From: Pseudanabaena frigida
Lineage (GTDB): Bacteria; Cyanobacteriota; Cyanobacteriia; Pseudanabaenales; Pseudanabaenaceae
Assembly: GCA_003242085.1 (NCBI GenBank)
Contig: QBML01000014.1
Location: forward strand, 229,307-293,306
Direction of reading: 5' to 3'
DNA: 64,000 nt
How positions within the stretch are numbered: the first letter of the stretch is position 1; each line of letters begins with the position of its first letter. Made by a program: the position numbers and the translations under genes. Positions 24,932-34,588 of this stretch are shown here, in pieces. The notes beneath the pieces are model-generated. The model made no database searches. It saw only the letters and a list, made by a program, of their open reading frames with translations, and had not been told where the DNA came from.

Positions 24932-25709
24932 TGCTGTAAGTATCACCTAGTTTGAGAATTTTGCCAGATTCTGTTAATGGAATACAAGTATTTAAGGCAA
25001 GCCGATAAAAATGATTGAAACGCGATCGCTCTACATTCACGGGTAAAGTCGCTTCTCTCTTTTGCGTAAAAATCTTTTGAAATTCAGGATACGCTTCTCC
25101 AGTAAAAGGATCGCGAGTAGGGACTGGACAGCGCTGACAGGGATTAGTTCCCAGAAAATGCACATTGCCAATTTTAAAGGGCACCATTTCACCAGACTTC
25201 GCAAATAGACTATCTTCCCAAAAAGCTTCTATATCACTAATTTCTAAGTTAGTTCGGAATCGCAAGCGAATTTGCTGAAGGCTTAGTTTTGAGTGTTTAT
25301 ACCAACTCTTTATGGTTGTGAGCGTTGACTGCGAGATGACAGTTGCTCCCCATGCGTCAGGATCGTCAGGAAATCCATTACTGATATTTTGTCGAAGTTC
25401 TACAAATTGACCGAAAAATTCGCTTAGCCAATCAACTAATAATGCTCGATCTCGATCGAGATCGAAGGTAAATACTTCTTCTCGATCTTGGATTTGCAGC
25501 CTAACGAAGCGATCGCCTAAATCGTAAGTTGCTCGAATTAGATGGATTTTTGGGTTACGCTTCGCATTAATGTACTTACCATTTCGATCAAATATGGCAA
25601 ATTCGCGATCGCCTTTTAACGCGCCTCCAGAGGAAATCTCTACTTCACTTACAGCAATTGGATCTAGAGATTTAATTGGGTAAATCAGGATTTTACTTAA
25701 TTTTGCCAT
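24921..25709 (-). CDS. MOSC domain protein (YcbX/mARC-like)
   Basis: The protein has 262 residues from the ATG at 25709 (MAKLSKILIYPIKSLDPIAV). The upstream extension to 25757 has no family resemblance. The N-terminal part is a MOSC_N beta-barrel (IYPIKSLDPIAVSEVEI, GDREFAIFDRNGKYINAKRNPK). The C-terminal MOSC domain carries the conserved Cys region GTNPCQRCPVPTRDPFTGE, where mARC/YcbX proteins bind molybdenum cofactor. Such proteins reduce N-hydroxylated compounds in partnership with an electron donor. Being next to moaB is consistent with that. Confidence 0.88.
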   Translation of the reverse strand: MAKLSKILIYPIKSLDPIAVSEVEISSGGALKGDREFAIFDRNGKYINAKRNPKIHLIRATYDLGDRFVRLQIQDREEVFTFDLDRDRALLVDWLSEFFGQFVELRQNISNGFPDDPDAWGATVISQSTLTTIKSWYKHSKLSLQQIRLRFRTNLEISDIEAFWEDSLFAKSGEMVPFKIGNVHFLGTNPCQRCPVPTRDPFTGEAYPEFQKIFTQKREATLPVNVERSRFNHFYRLALNTCIPLTESGKILKLGDTYSKPE

Positions 25710-25744
25710 AGTTGAAAATAATTTTAAGCTCCACAGAATCCTTG

Positions 25745-25819
25745 TATAGCAACGCAAGTTTAGCTGAAGACATAAAACCCAAATAAAGAAATGCAGTGCT
25801 TTGCACTGTATTTCTTTAT
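25745..25819 (+). repeat. Dispersed hairpin element, class A copy 2
   Basis: The 5' module TATAGCAACGCAAGTTTAGC, then TGAAGACATAAAACCCA, leads to a stem 25783-25799 with 25803-25819 (17 bp, one mismatch). The core is AGTGC-TTT-GCACT instead of GGCGC-TTT-GCGCC. The change is made on both arms. Confidence 0.8.
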
Positions 25820-25931
25820 GGCTACCATTTTTGGGACTGAATTATGATTTTTAACTAAACCTTAACTATTACAAAGAGACCAAATATAATGTAACTAATT
25901 TAACAAAGCTTTTTTTATTATCGGAGTCCAA

Positions 25932-27032
25932 ATGATTAGACATATTCTTACGGATACTCTGGCGCAGGATTTGAATGGCGTTACAAGTACTTCTGTTCCT
26001 ACCCTAGCCAATATTTGGGCAAAAAAGTATATTCAAAATTTGCAGACCGATTCTCCGAAACAGGATATAAAATCTAATAATTTGGAAGAAATCCTCTCTG
26101 AAGAGAGGAGAGCAACAACTGCGGCACATTTACTACAATCCCTCAGGTTTTCCAGTGCCCAAGCATGGGTTAAAACAGAGAATCTCTTGATGGGTCAGTT
26201 GCAATCTCATGGCATTTCCTCCGACTTAATCGATCCTTGGCAGATTGCAACGGATTCGCGCTATTTACTAGAACAAGCTCTTCAGGTCTATACAGAGAAT
26301 AGCGAACGGCGGCTGTTAGAAATAGAATTGAATACCGACGGTCAAATTCTTAAGTTGCAGAGCTATACGCGGTTACCGACGATTGGTCAATTGTCTGGGG
26401 CGATCGCTCAGAATGTTGGCAAGATTCGCAAGAAATACACATCAGCCGATCCGCGAACTATTGGTTTTGTGAGTATGCAATTCCATTACAGTGGACAAAT
26501 GCTCCTCAATCTACTACCGCCTCTAGAGCAATTGATTGTTAATTCTTACTTTAAGGTGATTGACGATCATCTATATATGCCATTGCAAAGAGCCTATGAC
26601 GCGGCTGGAAATTTAGACTATGAAGACATGGGATTAAAATCTGTGCGTCATCTGCTCGCATTAACGAGTGAAATTGCAAGACAGGTTTCACAAAAAACTT
26701 TGATCATGTATTCCGATTATCAATGTTATAGCGGAGTTTTGAGTTCGCCTCAAATTCGAATTTCGAGTGTGCGGGATATTGAGATGTTTCAGGTTTACCT
26801 TTGTCTTTGCGTACTTGAAAAAAGTGTGATTTCGATTCAACAAGAGCTTTTTCCACTCTGTATAATGCTATATCCACCTTTAAAAGTTAGTTGGGAACTA
26901 GTGCGAACATTATTGAGACTGCTCTCTCAGGAAATGCACAATTATCTTGATGAACAATATGTCGTCGCATTTGAGCCCTATCTCATGGCTTTGAGCGAAA
27001 TGTTTAGTGCTGATGTGCTGCCTGAAGCGTGA
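25932..27032 (+). CDS. Conserved hypothetical protein (366 aa)
   Basis: The start ATG has GGAG seven bases upstream. The 366-residue protein is soluble and mostly helical, with a variable Ser/Thr/Asn N-terminus, a middle with TRLPTIGQLSGAIAQNVGKIRK, and a C-terminal half with GFVSMQFHYSGQMLLNLLPPLEQ and HLYMPLQRAYDAAG. No enzyme motif, membrane helix or known domain is recognised. The smooth codon use and RBS argue for a functional gene, probably a cyanobacterial family. It is followed by a 17-bp inverted repeat and then murF. Confidence 0.7.
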   Translation: MIRHILTDTLAQDLNGVTSTSVPTLANIWAKKYIQNLQTDSPKQDIKSNNLEEILSEERRATTAAHLLQSLRFSSAQAWVKTENLLMGQLQSHGISSDLIDPWQIATDSRYLLEQALQVYTENSERRLLEIELNTDGQILKLQSYTRLPTIGQLSGAIAQNVGKIRKKYTSADPRTIGFVSMQFHYSGQMLLNLLPPLEQLIVNSYFKVIDDHLYMPLQRAYDAAGNLDYEDMGLKSVRHLLALTSEIARQVSQKTLIMYSDYQCYSGVLSSPQIRISSVRDIEMFQVYLCLCVLEKSVISIQQELFPLCIMLYPPLKVSWELVRTLLRLLSQEMHNYLDEQYVVAFEPYLMALSEMFSADVLPEA

Positions 27033-27041
27033 TAATAATAA

Positions 27042-27115
27042 AGCTTAAGATATTGGGCTGTAACTTTGATTCGCCTAAATTTTGTCGCCTTAACTAAGGC
27101 TCAATATCTTAAGCT
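27042..27115. repeat. 17-bp inverted repeat with 40-nt interior
   Basis: AGCTTAAGATATTGGGC pairs with 27099-27115 with one mismatch. It fills most of the space between the hypothetical gene and murF. Confidence 0.65.
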
Positions 27116-27144
27116 AAAACAGCTAAGAACAGAAAAAATCAAGC

Positions 27145-28530
27145 ATGACCTGTATTTGTACGATTAGCCAAGCTATCTCCATTACTTCGGCAACGGTTGT
27201 CAATATTGACGAAAACGCCCAAAAAAACATGGAGATCATGGGGGTCATCTCCGATAGTCGTAAGCTCAAGGCTGGTGAGTTATTTGTGGCGTTAAAAGGT
27301 GAAAATTTTGATGGTCATGGTTTTGTCGCAACCGCGATCGCCCAAGGTGCAGTTGCGGCAATTGTGAGTCAAGAGTGGGCTAGCTCAGACGCAGCAAAGG
27401 GTTTACCAATTTTGGTGGTTAAAGACACGCTCACGGCATATCAAGATTTGGCACGGTGGTGGCGATCGCAGTTTCAACAACCTGTCATCTCAGTAACAGG
27501 TTCGGTGGGGAAAACTACAACTAAAGAAATTATTGCAAGTATGTTAGCTTGCTATGTTGCACCGCATAAGCAAGTCCACAAAAGCCAAGCTAATCATAAT
27601 AATGATATTGGCGTAGCACAAACTTTATTATCGATTGACCCTAAACAACATGACTTTGTGGTTGTAGAGATGGGAATGCGTGGGTTAGGGGAAATCGAGC
27701 GTCTTGCCAAAACTGCCTTACCGACAGTAAGCGTCATTACTAATGTTGGAACCGCTCATATTGGACGGTTAGGTTCAAGAGAAGCGATCGCCCAAGCTAA
27801 ATGCGAACTTCTTGCCGCAACGCCCAATAATGGTACGGCAATTCTTAATGCGAGTAATCCACTTTTAATCGAAACAGCCCACAGTGTTTGGCAAGGCAAA
27901 ACGATTACCTATGGACTAGGTATTGGTGATGTAAATGGGAAGTTAGTTGGTAATCATCTACATGTTGATAATTTGACATGGGAATTGCCATTACCAGGAA
28001 TTCATAACGCTTTAAATTTCTTGGCAGGACTAGCAGTTCTCAAAGCCCTCAAATTAGATTGGCATCAGACAACTCAAGGTATTGGTAAACTGGATCTTCC
28101 ATTTGGAAGAGCGCAACTATATCAATTGCCGCAAGACGTGACAATTCTTGATGAAACCTATAATGCCTCACCAGAAGGCATGTTGGCGGCGTTACGGCAA
28201 CTAGCTGACATGCCAGCAAAGCGACATTGGGCGGTACTGGGGACGATGAAGGAATTGGGAGATATGTCTACGCAGCTGCACCATCAAATTGGTGAAGCGA
28301 TCGGCAAATTGGGAATTGAAGGAGCGATCGTTTTAGCTGATGGAGAAGCAGATGCAATTTTGGCAGGTGCAAATGGTTCTCTGAAACATGCGATCGCCTG
28401 TCAGTCCTATGATGACATTACCCAAACCCTCTTACAAAAAGTTAAAAGTGGCGACAGGATTCTTTTTAAAGCCTCGCGATCGGTTGGCATGGATCGTGTA
28501 GTAGAAGCATTTCGCAAAACTTGGCAGTAA
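27145..28530 (+). CDS. murF: UDP-N-acetylmuramoyl-tripeptide--D-alanyl-D-alanine ligase
   Basis: MurF (461 residues) joins D-Ala-D-Ala to UDP-MurNAc-tripeptide in the cytoplasm, the last soluble step of peptidoglycan precursor synthesis. The Mur-ligase order is intact. The N-terminal UDP-binding part is GVISDSRKLKAGELFVALKGENFDGH. The ATP loop is SVTGSVGKTTTKE. Then come VVVEMGMRGLGEIE, ITNVGTAHIGRLGSREAIAQAK (the lysine in this region is carbamylated in Mur ligases) and the C-terminal LDETYNASPEGMLAAL. The start at 27145 is chosen because ISQAISITSATVVN fits the usual N-terminal domain. The stop codon lies inside the 28526-28566 hairpin. Confidence 0.95.
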   Translation: MTCICTISQAISITSATVVNIDENAQKNMEIMGVISDSRKLKAGELFVALKGENFDGHGFVATAIAQGAVAAIVSQEWASSDAAKGLPILVVKDTLTAYQDLARWWRSQFQQPVISVTGSVGKTTTKEIIASMLACYVAPHKQVHKSQANHNNDIGVAQTLLSIDPKQHDFVVVEMGMRGLGEIERLAKTALPTVSVITNVGTAHIGRLGSREAIAQAKCELLAATPNNGTAILNASNPLLIETAHSVWQGKTITYGLGIGDVNGKLVGNHLHVDNLTWELPLPGIHNALNFLAGLAVLKALKLDWHQTTQGIGKLDLPFGRAQLYQLPQDVTILDETYNASPEGMLAALRQLADMPAKRHWAVLGTMKELGDMSTQLHHQIGEAIGKLGIEGAIVLADGEADAILAGANGSLKHAIACQSYDDITQTLLQKVKSGDRILFKASRSVGMDRVVEAFRKTWQ

Positions 28531-28611
28531 AAGCAAGGCGGCGCATTGCGCCGCCTTGCTTTTACTTGGGTTTTATTTGGGTTTTATGTCCTAAGCACAA
28601 CTTGCATTGCT
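28526..28611 (-). repeat. Dispersed hairpin element, class A, reverse orientation
   Basis: A 19-bp perfect stem (28526-28544 with 28548-28566, core GGCGGCGC-ATT-GCGCCGCC) starts in the last codon of murF. On the minus strand it is preceded by the class A module: ACAGCAATGCAAGTTGTGC, then TTAGGACATAAAACCCA. It sits between convergent murF and the hybrid kinase gene and can serve as terminator for both. Confidence 0.8.
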
Positions 28612-28615
28612 GTAG

Positions 28616-31600
28616 TTAATGGATTTTAGTTTTTTGGAGTTGCAGTTGAATGATTGCTGCTAATTGAGAAAGCTTAACAGGTTTTGATAAATACTCATCT
28701 GCTCCTGCTTGCAAACATTTTTCGCGATCGCTAGCCATTGCCAACGCTGTCAGTGCAACTATGGGAATCTGACTCAAATTCTGCTTTGAGCGAATCTGCT
28801 GAATTGCGCCTAGCCCGTCAAGCACTGGCATCTGAATATCCATTAAAATCAAATCAGGAACTTGGGCGATCGCCATATTAACTGCTTCTTGTCCATTCAA
28901 GGCAAAAATTAGGCGATAGCCTTTGTTTGTTAAGTAATCAGAAAAAGTTTCAATATTTGTCTGGTTATCTTCCGCCAGCAAAATCAAAGGATGAAGCATC
29001 TCGTGAATTTCAAGATTATGTTCTAACCCAATAGTTTCGGAAAGACTATCGGTTGGTAAAGAAGATACACGATCCAAATTGTTCGATCTGACTTTACCTG
29101 CATATGGTAAAAGTATCGAAAAGCGACTACCTTCACCAACTTTACTAGTTACGCTTACATATCCGTCGTGTAGTTCAGCTATCTGTTTGACGAGGGTTAG
29201 ACCTAGACCAGTTCCTGCATACTGCCGATTCAGACTGCTATCAATCTGAACAAATGTTTGAAATAACTTATTAAGGTTCTCAGGCGCGATGCCGATACCA
29301 TTATCAATTACTGAAAAGCTCAATACGTAAGGGAATTCAGCAGTTAAAGTTAAAGATGTTTCTTCTGCTCGTACAAGTTTGACTTCTAAACTAACTTTAC
29401 CCCTTATTGGCGTGAACTTAACAGCATTACTTAGCAAGTTAATCAGAGCTTGCTTGATTCGCCTTTCATCAACTGTGATCGCCCCCAGATTGTTTTGCAC
29501 AGACAAGCTTAGTTGAATATTTTTTTGGTTTGCCATTTGTTTGACAAAGTTCAGACTCGATTTGCATAAATACTTGATCGCTACAGGGCTGGCTTCGAGC
29601 TTTAGTTTCCCAGATCCAATTTTGGCAACATCCAAAATATCATTAATCAACTCTAGTAAATGCTGACCACTGCTCTCAATAAGCAATAGCGATCTTTTTT
29701 GCCGTTCATTAACATCCCCAAACACACCAGACATCAATCCTTCAGACATGCCTAAAATAGCATTGAGCGGTGTCCGTAATTCATGACTCATATTCGCAAG
29801 AAACTCATCTTTAAGTCTTGTGGCACGAGCTAAATCTGTGTTAGTACAAATTAGTGCTTCGTTAGTTCTAATAACTATTTCTTCGGCTTTTTTGCGTTCG
29901 CTGATATCCCGCACGATATATGCAAGGGAAAAAGTCTCGTCAGCCCAAGAATTTTGCACAGGAAAGGCACTAAACAGTACTGGTATCGCTTCGTGAGTTT
30001 GACAATGTCGTAAGCGAAATTCCCCCTCCCATGTTTCCTCCCGAGCAATCAAATCAATTATATTTCGTTTTAACTCGGGACAATCTTCTGGAAAATGGAG
30101 GTCAAAAATTGAAAAGGTTTTCGTAATATCCTGCATACCCACCAATTCTCGACCTGCGGTATTGACATAGTTGAGCCAGCCATCGCAATCGGCTAGGGCA
30201 ATAAAGTCGGTGCTATTTTCCACTAAAGCAATCAACTTCTGTCGTTCTGCCATCTCTACCATTAGTTGCTGGTTAGAAAATTTCAACTCACGAGTACGTT
30301 GCTCAACTCTTGACTCTAATTGCTGATTTAGTTGATAGAGAGCATCGATCGCTTCTTGTCTTTCTACTTCTGCTTGTTTGCGATCGCTGATATCTTCAAT
30401 TACTCCGATAAAAAGAGGCGATTGGTTGACTTCATCAAATATTTTAGAACTGGTCGTCCGAACCCATATAACTCTTCCATCTCTATGTAAGAGTCTCTTT
30501 TCCATTTGATAGCTTTCGCATTGATCGAATAAGACAAGATCGCGTAATCTGAGATTTTCGGCAATATCCTCTGGCAACATATTGTCGGTAAACCGCATTA
30601 ATTCCAGTTCACTTTCAGAATAGCCAACCATTTGTTGATAGAAGGGATTAGTTCTAACAAATTTTCCATCAATATCAGTAATAGCAATACCTACAACCGA
30701 TCGTTTAAACATGCCACTTAATAGAGATTCACTAGCTTTCAATCGCTGTTCGCTCTGTTGTAAAGCGATCTCAGCTTGTTTGCGATCGCTGATATCACGC
30801 ACGATTACGATAACTTCATTTTCTCCACAAACAGCAATCCGAACTTCTTCTATATTTAGCTTGCCATTAATAATAATTTCTTGATCGTAAATCCGAATAT
30901 CTCCAGTTCGTAGAGTCTCATGAATATAATGCATTCGAGTTTCAACTAGAGATTGAGGCAACCCGCAGTCATAAATGCTGGTTCCGATTAAATCTTCATT
31001 GCCAAATACCTCAAAAGTATCTGTCGAAGAAAAATCCAAGTAAACTCCTTCCCCAGACATTCGAATAATCAAGTCTGGCAGAGCATTAATCAAAGCTTGT
31101 TGGTTACTTTCACTTTTCCTAAGCGCAAGTTCCGTTTCATTATAAGTAATATTTATGCTGTCTCCTAAAACGATAGGAGCTGATTTTTTGGGTAATGTGA
31201 GTTGGATAGCTCTCAGAAGATCGCTTTGGCTGATTATTCCTTCTATTTGACCAGTTGGTTTGGTGACAATAATCCGATCTATCTCATGCTCTTGCATTAG
31301 TTCTCGCACCGACCAGAGAGTTTCATGCTTCGACACTGAAACAACTGGAGAATTCATTACCATTTGAGCTTGAGTTGCAGTTAAATCACTATCTAATACT
31401 AGATATTGGAATAGATCACCCTCAGTAATAATACCTAAAGGGATAAGATTGCAATCTTGCTTTTCAACAATTACAACTAAACTTACATTATGCACTGACA
31501 TCAAATTTAAGATCTCAGCGATCGAATCATTTGGCAACGCATGAACCACGTTAGTAATCATTACCTCACTGACTCTACTTAATCGCAACATATCAATAGG

Positions 31601-32101
31601 ACGGATTAATTTTCGTAGATTTTCATCAGTGAGGAGACCAACAACTTCTCCTATATCGTTAACTAGAGGTAAATATTTGATGTCATATCGATAAAGTTGT
31701 TTAATCGGCACAATAATATCTGTCAATTCACTCTCGCACAAAGAGTGAACTGGAGATATCATTACTTCCTCAACCAAAGTTTCCGCAAGACTTTTACTTA
31801 AATTTTGACTACTTTTATTTTGATCTCCGTTTCGATCGTATAGTTTGACTAAGTCTCGTTTAGTCAGAATACCAATTAGTTTTTTTCCTTCAGTGACTAA
31901 AATACAATTATTTTTTTGCTGGGAATTTTTTTGCTGGGCAAGTTGAAAACTACTTTCTGGGTCAATCTCGTCCCATTTACGAGCTCTATTTTCAAGATTA
32001 ATTAAGGCGATCGCATCCGCAACCGTTGAATTTGCAGAGATATTGAGGGGATTGCGAACAATCGCTTGTTCAATAGAAACTTTTTGATTTTTTGCAGACA
32101 T
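28616..32101 (-). CDS. Hybrid sensor histidine kinase: four CBS, three PAS, HisKA, HATPase, receiver
   Basis: The protein has 1161 residues and no membrane helix, so it is a cytosolic sensor. Residues about 10-310 hold four CBS motifs in two pairs (e.g. CILVTEGKKLIGILTKRDLV, and LPLVNDIGEVVGLLTDENL), which suggests binding of adenine nucleotides. Three PAS modules follow (about 335-450, 460-585, 630-755), separated by DISDRKQAE linkers. The HisKA box is DEFLANMSHELRTPLNAILG. The ATPase shows DNGIGIAPENL and GTGLGLTLV. The C-terminal receiver has the phospho-acceptor Asp at about 1088 (LILMDIQMPVLDG). The output partner is not obvious locally, although the taxis operon starts 800 bp away on the other strand. 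Confidence 0.92.
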   Translation of the reverse strand: MSAKNQKVSIEQAIVRNPLNISANSTVADAIALINLENRARKWDEIDPESSFQLAQQKNSQQKNNCILVTEGKKLIGILTKRDLVKLYDRNGDQNKSSQNLSKSLAETLVEEVMISPVHSLCESELTDIIVPIKQLYRYDIKYLPLVNDIGEVVGLLTDENLRKLIRPIDMLRLSRVSEVMITNVVHALPNDSIAEILNLMSVHNVSLVVIVEKQDCNLIPLGIITEGDLFQYLVLDSDLTATQAQMVMNSPVVSVSKHETLWSVRELMQEHEIDRIIVTKPTGQIEGIISQSDLLRAIQLTLPKKSAPIVLGDSINITYNETELALRKSESNQQALINALPDLIIRMSGEGVYLDFSSTDTFEVFGNEDLIGTSIYDCGLPQSLVETRMHYIHETLRTGDIRIYDQEIIINGKLNIEEVRIAVCGENEVIVIVRDISDRKQAEIALQQSEQRLKASESLLSGMFKRSVVGIAITDIDGKFVRTNPFYQQMVGYSESELELMRFTDNMLPEDIAENLRLRDLVLFDQCESYQMEKRLLHRDGRVIWVRTTSSKIFDEVNQSPLFIGVIEDISDRKQAEVERQEAIDALYQLNQQLESRVEQRTRELKFSNQQLMVEMAERQKLIALVENSTDFIALADCDGWLNYVNTAGRELVGMQDITKTFSIFDLHFPEDCPELKRNIIDLIAREETWEGEFRLRHCQTHEAIPVLFSAFPVQNSWADETFSLAYIVRDISERKKAEEIVIRTNEALICTNTDLARATRLKDEFLANMSHELRTPLNAILGMSEGLMSGVFGDVNERQKRSLLLIESSGQHLLELINDILDVAKIGSGKLKLEASPVAIKYLCKSSLNFVKQMANQKNIQLSLSVQNNLGAITVDERRIKQALINLLSNAVKFTPIRGKVSLEVKLVRAEETSLTLTAEFPYVLSFSVIDNGIGIAPENLNKLFQTFVQIDSSLNRQYAGTGLGLTLVKQIAELHDGYVSVTSKVGEGSRFSILLPYAGKVRSNNLDRVSSLPTDSLSETIGLEHNLEIHEMLHPLILLAEDNQTNIETFSDYLTNKGYRLIFALNGQEAVNMAIAQVPDLILMDIQMPVLDGLGAIQQIRSKQNLSQIPIVALTALAMASDREKCLQAGADEYLSKPVKLSQLAAIIQLQLQKTKIH

Positions 32102-32894
32102 AGTCTAAACTGTGAATTCTTGTAAAATTTATATCAGAATATCCTATGGATAAATTTTACTTTAATTTCTTTGTTTTTTACCTAATCTTTCGTTAGAGAT
32201 TTTAATTTATATCTGAGTGATAGTTTTATTTACTGAAGTGTCAATACTACTAATAGAATTATCGATTTTACTATCAAATATTCATACAAGATGGGCAATC
32301 CCATAAGTCCGTATAAGCGCTACTCCAAAATTAGCAGCTTCTTAATATACGTTCAGTGACTATCTCCTTGATGTTAAATATCTATTAGTTGATAGATTTG
32401 AGATACTTATTAATGTTTTAAAAGCTCTTTGATTTTTAGAGTTGTTTTTAATTGGTTTTATTAGTAATAAGTTGTTAAAAGTTTGGGTTTGATTGAATTA
32501 ATTAAGATAGTAAGCAGATATTTAAAAAGCTCAAACAAACATCTAATTTTATATGATAAAATTCGTTCAAAAACAACACCTAGATAGCCTTTCTAGATTG
32601 CTAGCAATATTGTTAGGTATTATTACTTCTTTAGTAATGTATACTTAGTGATGTTGTTGTCAACTGTAAACTATGTTTTAACAATTGTTTCATGTATGGT
32701 TAAAACCACATGGAATATAGTAGATTAACTAATCTAAAAAAATCACATAGTCAAACTTCAGAATATCCATAGAGGCAAAAAAGTTACTTTATAGTTATAT
32801 TTGAATTTACTTTATAAGTATTTTTAGTAAATCTTCGCATCGACTAGGCAGACTCTAAATACTGCATTTTGTCTATTTCCAACAATTCTCGCAA
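32102..32894. other. 793-bp AT-rich gap between divergent kinase and taxis operon
   Basis: No ordinary gene is supported. The DNA is markedly AT-rich, lacks HIP1 octamers and lacks the hairpins seen elsewhere. It must hold the promoters of both the hybrid kinase gene and the long taxis operon. A 31-codon open frame at 32553-32648 is the only notable short ORF. No riboswitch or known small RNA was recognised. Confidence 0.6.
32553..32648 (+). CDS. Possible 31-residue hydrophobic small protein
   Basis: An ATG frame encodes 31 residues: a basic/polar start (MIKFVQKQHLDSLSR) followed by one hydrophobic stretch (LLAILLGIITSLVMYT) long enough to insert in a membrane. There is no clear ribosome site and it matches none of the small photosystem or b6f subunits I know. 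It may be chance in AT-rich DNA and is listed only so that the gap is fully described. Confidence 0.12.
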   Translation: MIKFVQKQHLDSLSRLLAILLGIITSLVMYT

Positions 32895-34112
32895 ATGCTA
32901 CTTACTAAGCTTTCTACAGTGGATAATACATCAACACAGTTACTTCCAAAGTTTATTCAAGATTTGAAGCATCTACACGTACTGTTTCAGCAGGCAACTG
33001 GTGAGTTGATCGTGACAGACGAGCATGAGTCGGAACCTAACTGGAATATATATTTCTACTTAGGGCGTTTAGTATATGCGACGGGAGGTAAACACCGCGT
33101 ACGGCGATTGGCGCGGGCAATACGTCAGCATTCTCAAAATGTAAATATTCAAGACTTGCTCGACCATGCTAATCCGATGACTGAAGCTTGGGAATTAAAA
33201 GTAATCGGTCAAGCTATTCAAGATCAGCAGCTTACAACTGAGCAGTCTCGCGCCATCATTCAATCTAGTATTCATGAAGTCTTTTACAGCCTGAGCGATC
33301 AAAAGCAGCCAAAATCGTCTTGGAAACCTTTGGATGCCTTGCCATTTAAGCCAGTTGTAGCACTGTCGGCGACACAAACCCTAGATGATATTTTGGCAGC
33401 GCACCAAAAATGGCAAAATGCAGGGCTTTCTCACGTACAAAACATGATTCAGGGCTTTTCTTTTGACTTAGCTCCTTATATTTCCAATCCAGACCAGTTA
33501 AAGGTGATGTTAGATGCTGAAGCAATCTCCAGCAAAACCTATAGTAGCCTCAAAAAAATCTTAAATGGGAAAAATACGCTTTGGGATTTATCAATCATTA
33601 TGCATTGCTCGATGATTGCCGTAATGCGATCGCTTTTACCTTTTGTTGTTGACGGAATTGTCACTTTTCAAGAAATTCCTGATTGGACCTCTCCAAATTG
33701 GAAACTGCCAGTTAAGCAAACTACAACTCCTCGACGTGGATTGATCGCTTGCATTGACGATAGTCCTCAAGTTGAGATAGAAATGCGTCGCATTCTTGAG
33801 CCACTAGGTTTTGAAGTGCTTGGTATTACAGAACCGTTACAAAGTGTTAGCACTCTATTGCAACGCAAACCCGACTTAATTTTTCTTGACTTGATCATGC
33901 CAAATACCAATGGCTATGAGTTATGTACTTTTTTGCGAAAAACAACTACGTTTCAGGAAATCCCGATCGTGATTTTGACTGGTCGGGATGGAGTAATCGA
34001 TCGGGTTCGCGCCAAGATGGCTGGCTCATCAGACTTCTTGAGTAAGCCACCCGATCCTGCAAAGGTTCTGCAAATACTCCGTAAGTTTTTGCAGATCTCT
34101 GAAATTAGCTAG
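32895..34112 (+). CDS. PatA-like response regulator (DUF4388-type N-terminus, C-terminal receiver); PixG/PilG-like
   Basis: The 405-residue protein heads the taxis operon. Residues about 15-120 form the PatA N-terminal domain (GELIVTDEHESEPNWNIYFY, LGRLVYATGGKHRVRRLARA). A helical middle follows. Residues about 285-405 are a CheY-type receiver with phospho-acceptor Asp332 (LIFLDLIMPNTNG), acidic ACIDDSPQ and the Lys in LSKPPD. The same head gene occurs in Synechocystis pix/tax1 (PixG) and tax3 (TaxP3/PilG) loci, where it couples signalling to type IV pili. It is followed by a CheY-like gene after 97 bp. Confidence 0.88.
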   Translation: MLLTKLSTVDNTSTQLLPKFIQDLKHLHVLFQQATGELIVTDEHESEPNWNIYFYLGRLVYATGGKHRVRRLARAIRQHSQNVNIQDLLDHANPMTEAWELKVIGQAIQDQQLTTEQSRAIIQSSIHEVFYSLSDQKQPKSSWKPLDALPFKPVVALSATQTLDDILAAHQKWQNAGLSHVQNMIQGFSFDLAPYISNPDQLKVMLDAEAISSKTYSSLKKILNGKNTLWDLSIIMHCSMIAVMRSLLPFVVDGIVTFQEIPDWTSPNWKLPVKQTTTPRRGLIACIDDSPQVEIEMRRILEPLGFEVLGITEPLQSVSTLLQRKPDLIFLDLIMPNTNGYELCTFLRKTTTFQEIPIVILTGRDGVIDRVRAKMAGSSDFLSKPPDPAKVLQILRKFLQISEIS

Positions 34113-34209
34113 TCAGTACTTAGGGTATGCGACATGCAGTTCTTGATATCCTGAGTTCCTAGATTTCCACAATATATAAACCAAAAAACGTAAAGGAAAA
34201 GATTGAGAT

Positions 34210-34575
34210 ATGAGTACGATTTTAGTGGTTGAAGACACAATGACTCAGGCTGAAATTATTACAGGGAGTCTTAGGAATGCTGGCTTTACAACCATTTTGG
34301 CAATGAATGGTGAAGAAGCAAGAACCAAAATTAGCCAACAAAAACCCAGTGCAATTGTTTTGGATGTGGTTTTGCCTAACGAGAGTGGGTTTGAGTTATG
34401 TCGCGATCTCAAGGACAAGCCTGAAACCAAGGATATTCCAATCGTGCTTTGTTCTACCAAAAGTGGTGAGATGGATAAGTTTTGGGGAATGAAACAAGGA
34501 GCTTCGGCTTATCTGACTAAGCCTGTAGATGTAGCTGAACTCATTCGCACGATTAAATTGTTAGTTAAGGATTAG
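34210..34575 (+). CDS. Single-domain CheY-like response regulator (PixH/PilH-like)
   Basis: The protein is 121 residues, a receiver domain only. ILVVEDTMTQ carries the acidic pair, Asp52 (IVLDVVLPNESG) is the phosphorylation site, and Thr/Ser and Lys are in LCSTKSG and YLTKPVD. An AAAGGAAAAGATTGAG leader precedes the ATG. In the pix/pil operons this position is held by PixH/PilH, thought to act as a phosphate sink or pilus-retraction regulator. Its stop overlaps the ribosome site of the next gene (TTAGGAG). Confidence 0.92.
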   Translation: MSTILVVEDTMTQAEIITGSLRNAGFTTILAMNGEEARTKISQQKPSAIVLDVVLPNESGFELCRDLKDKPETKDIPIVLCSTKSGEMDKFWGMKQGASAYLTKPVDVAELIRTIKLLVKD

Positions 34576-34588
34576 GAGCGCAATCGCT

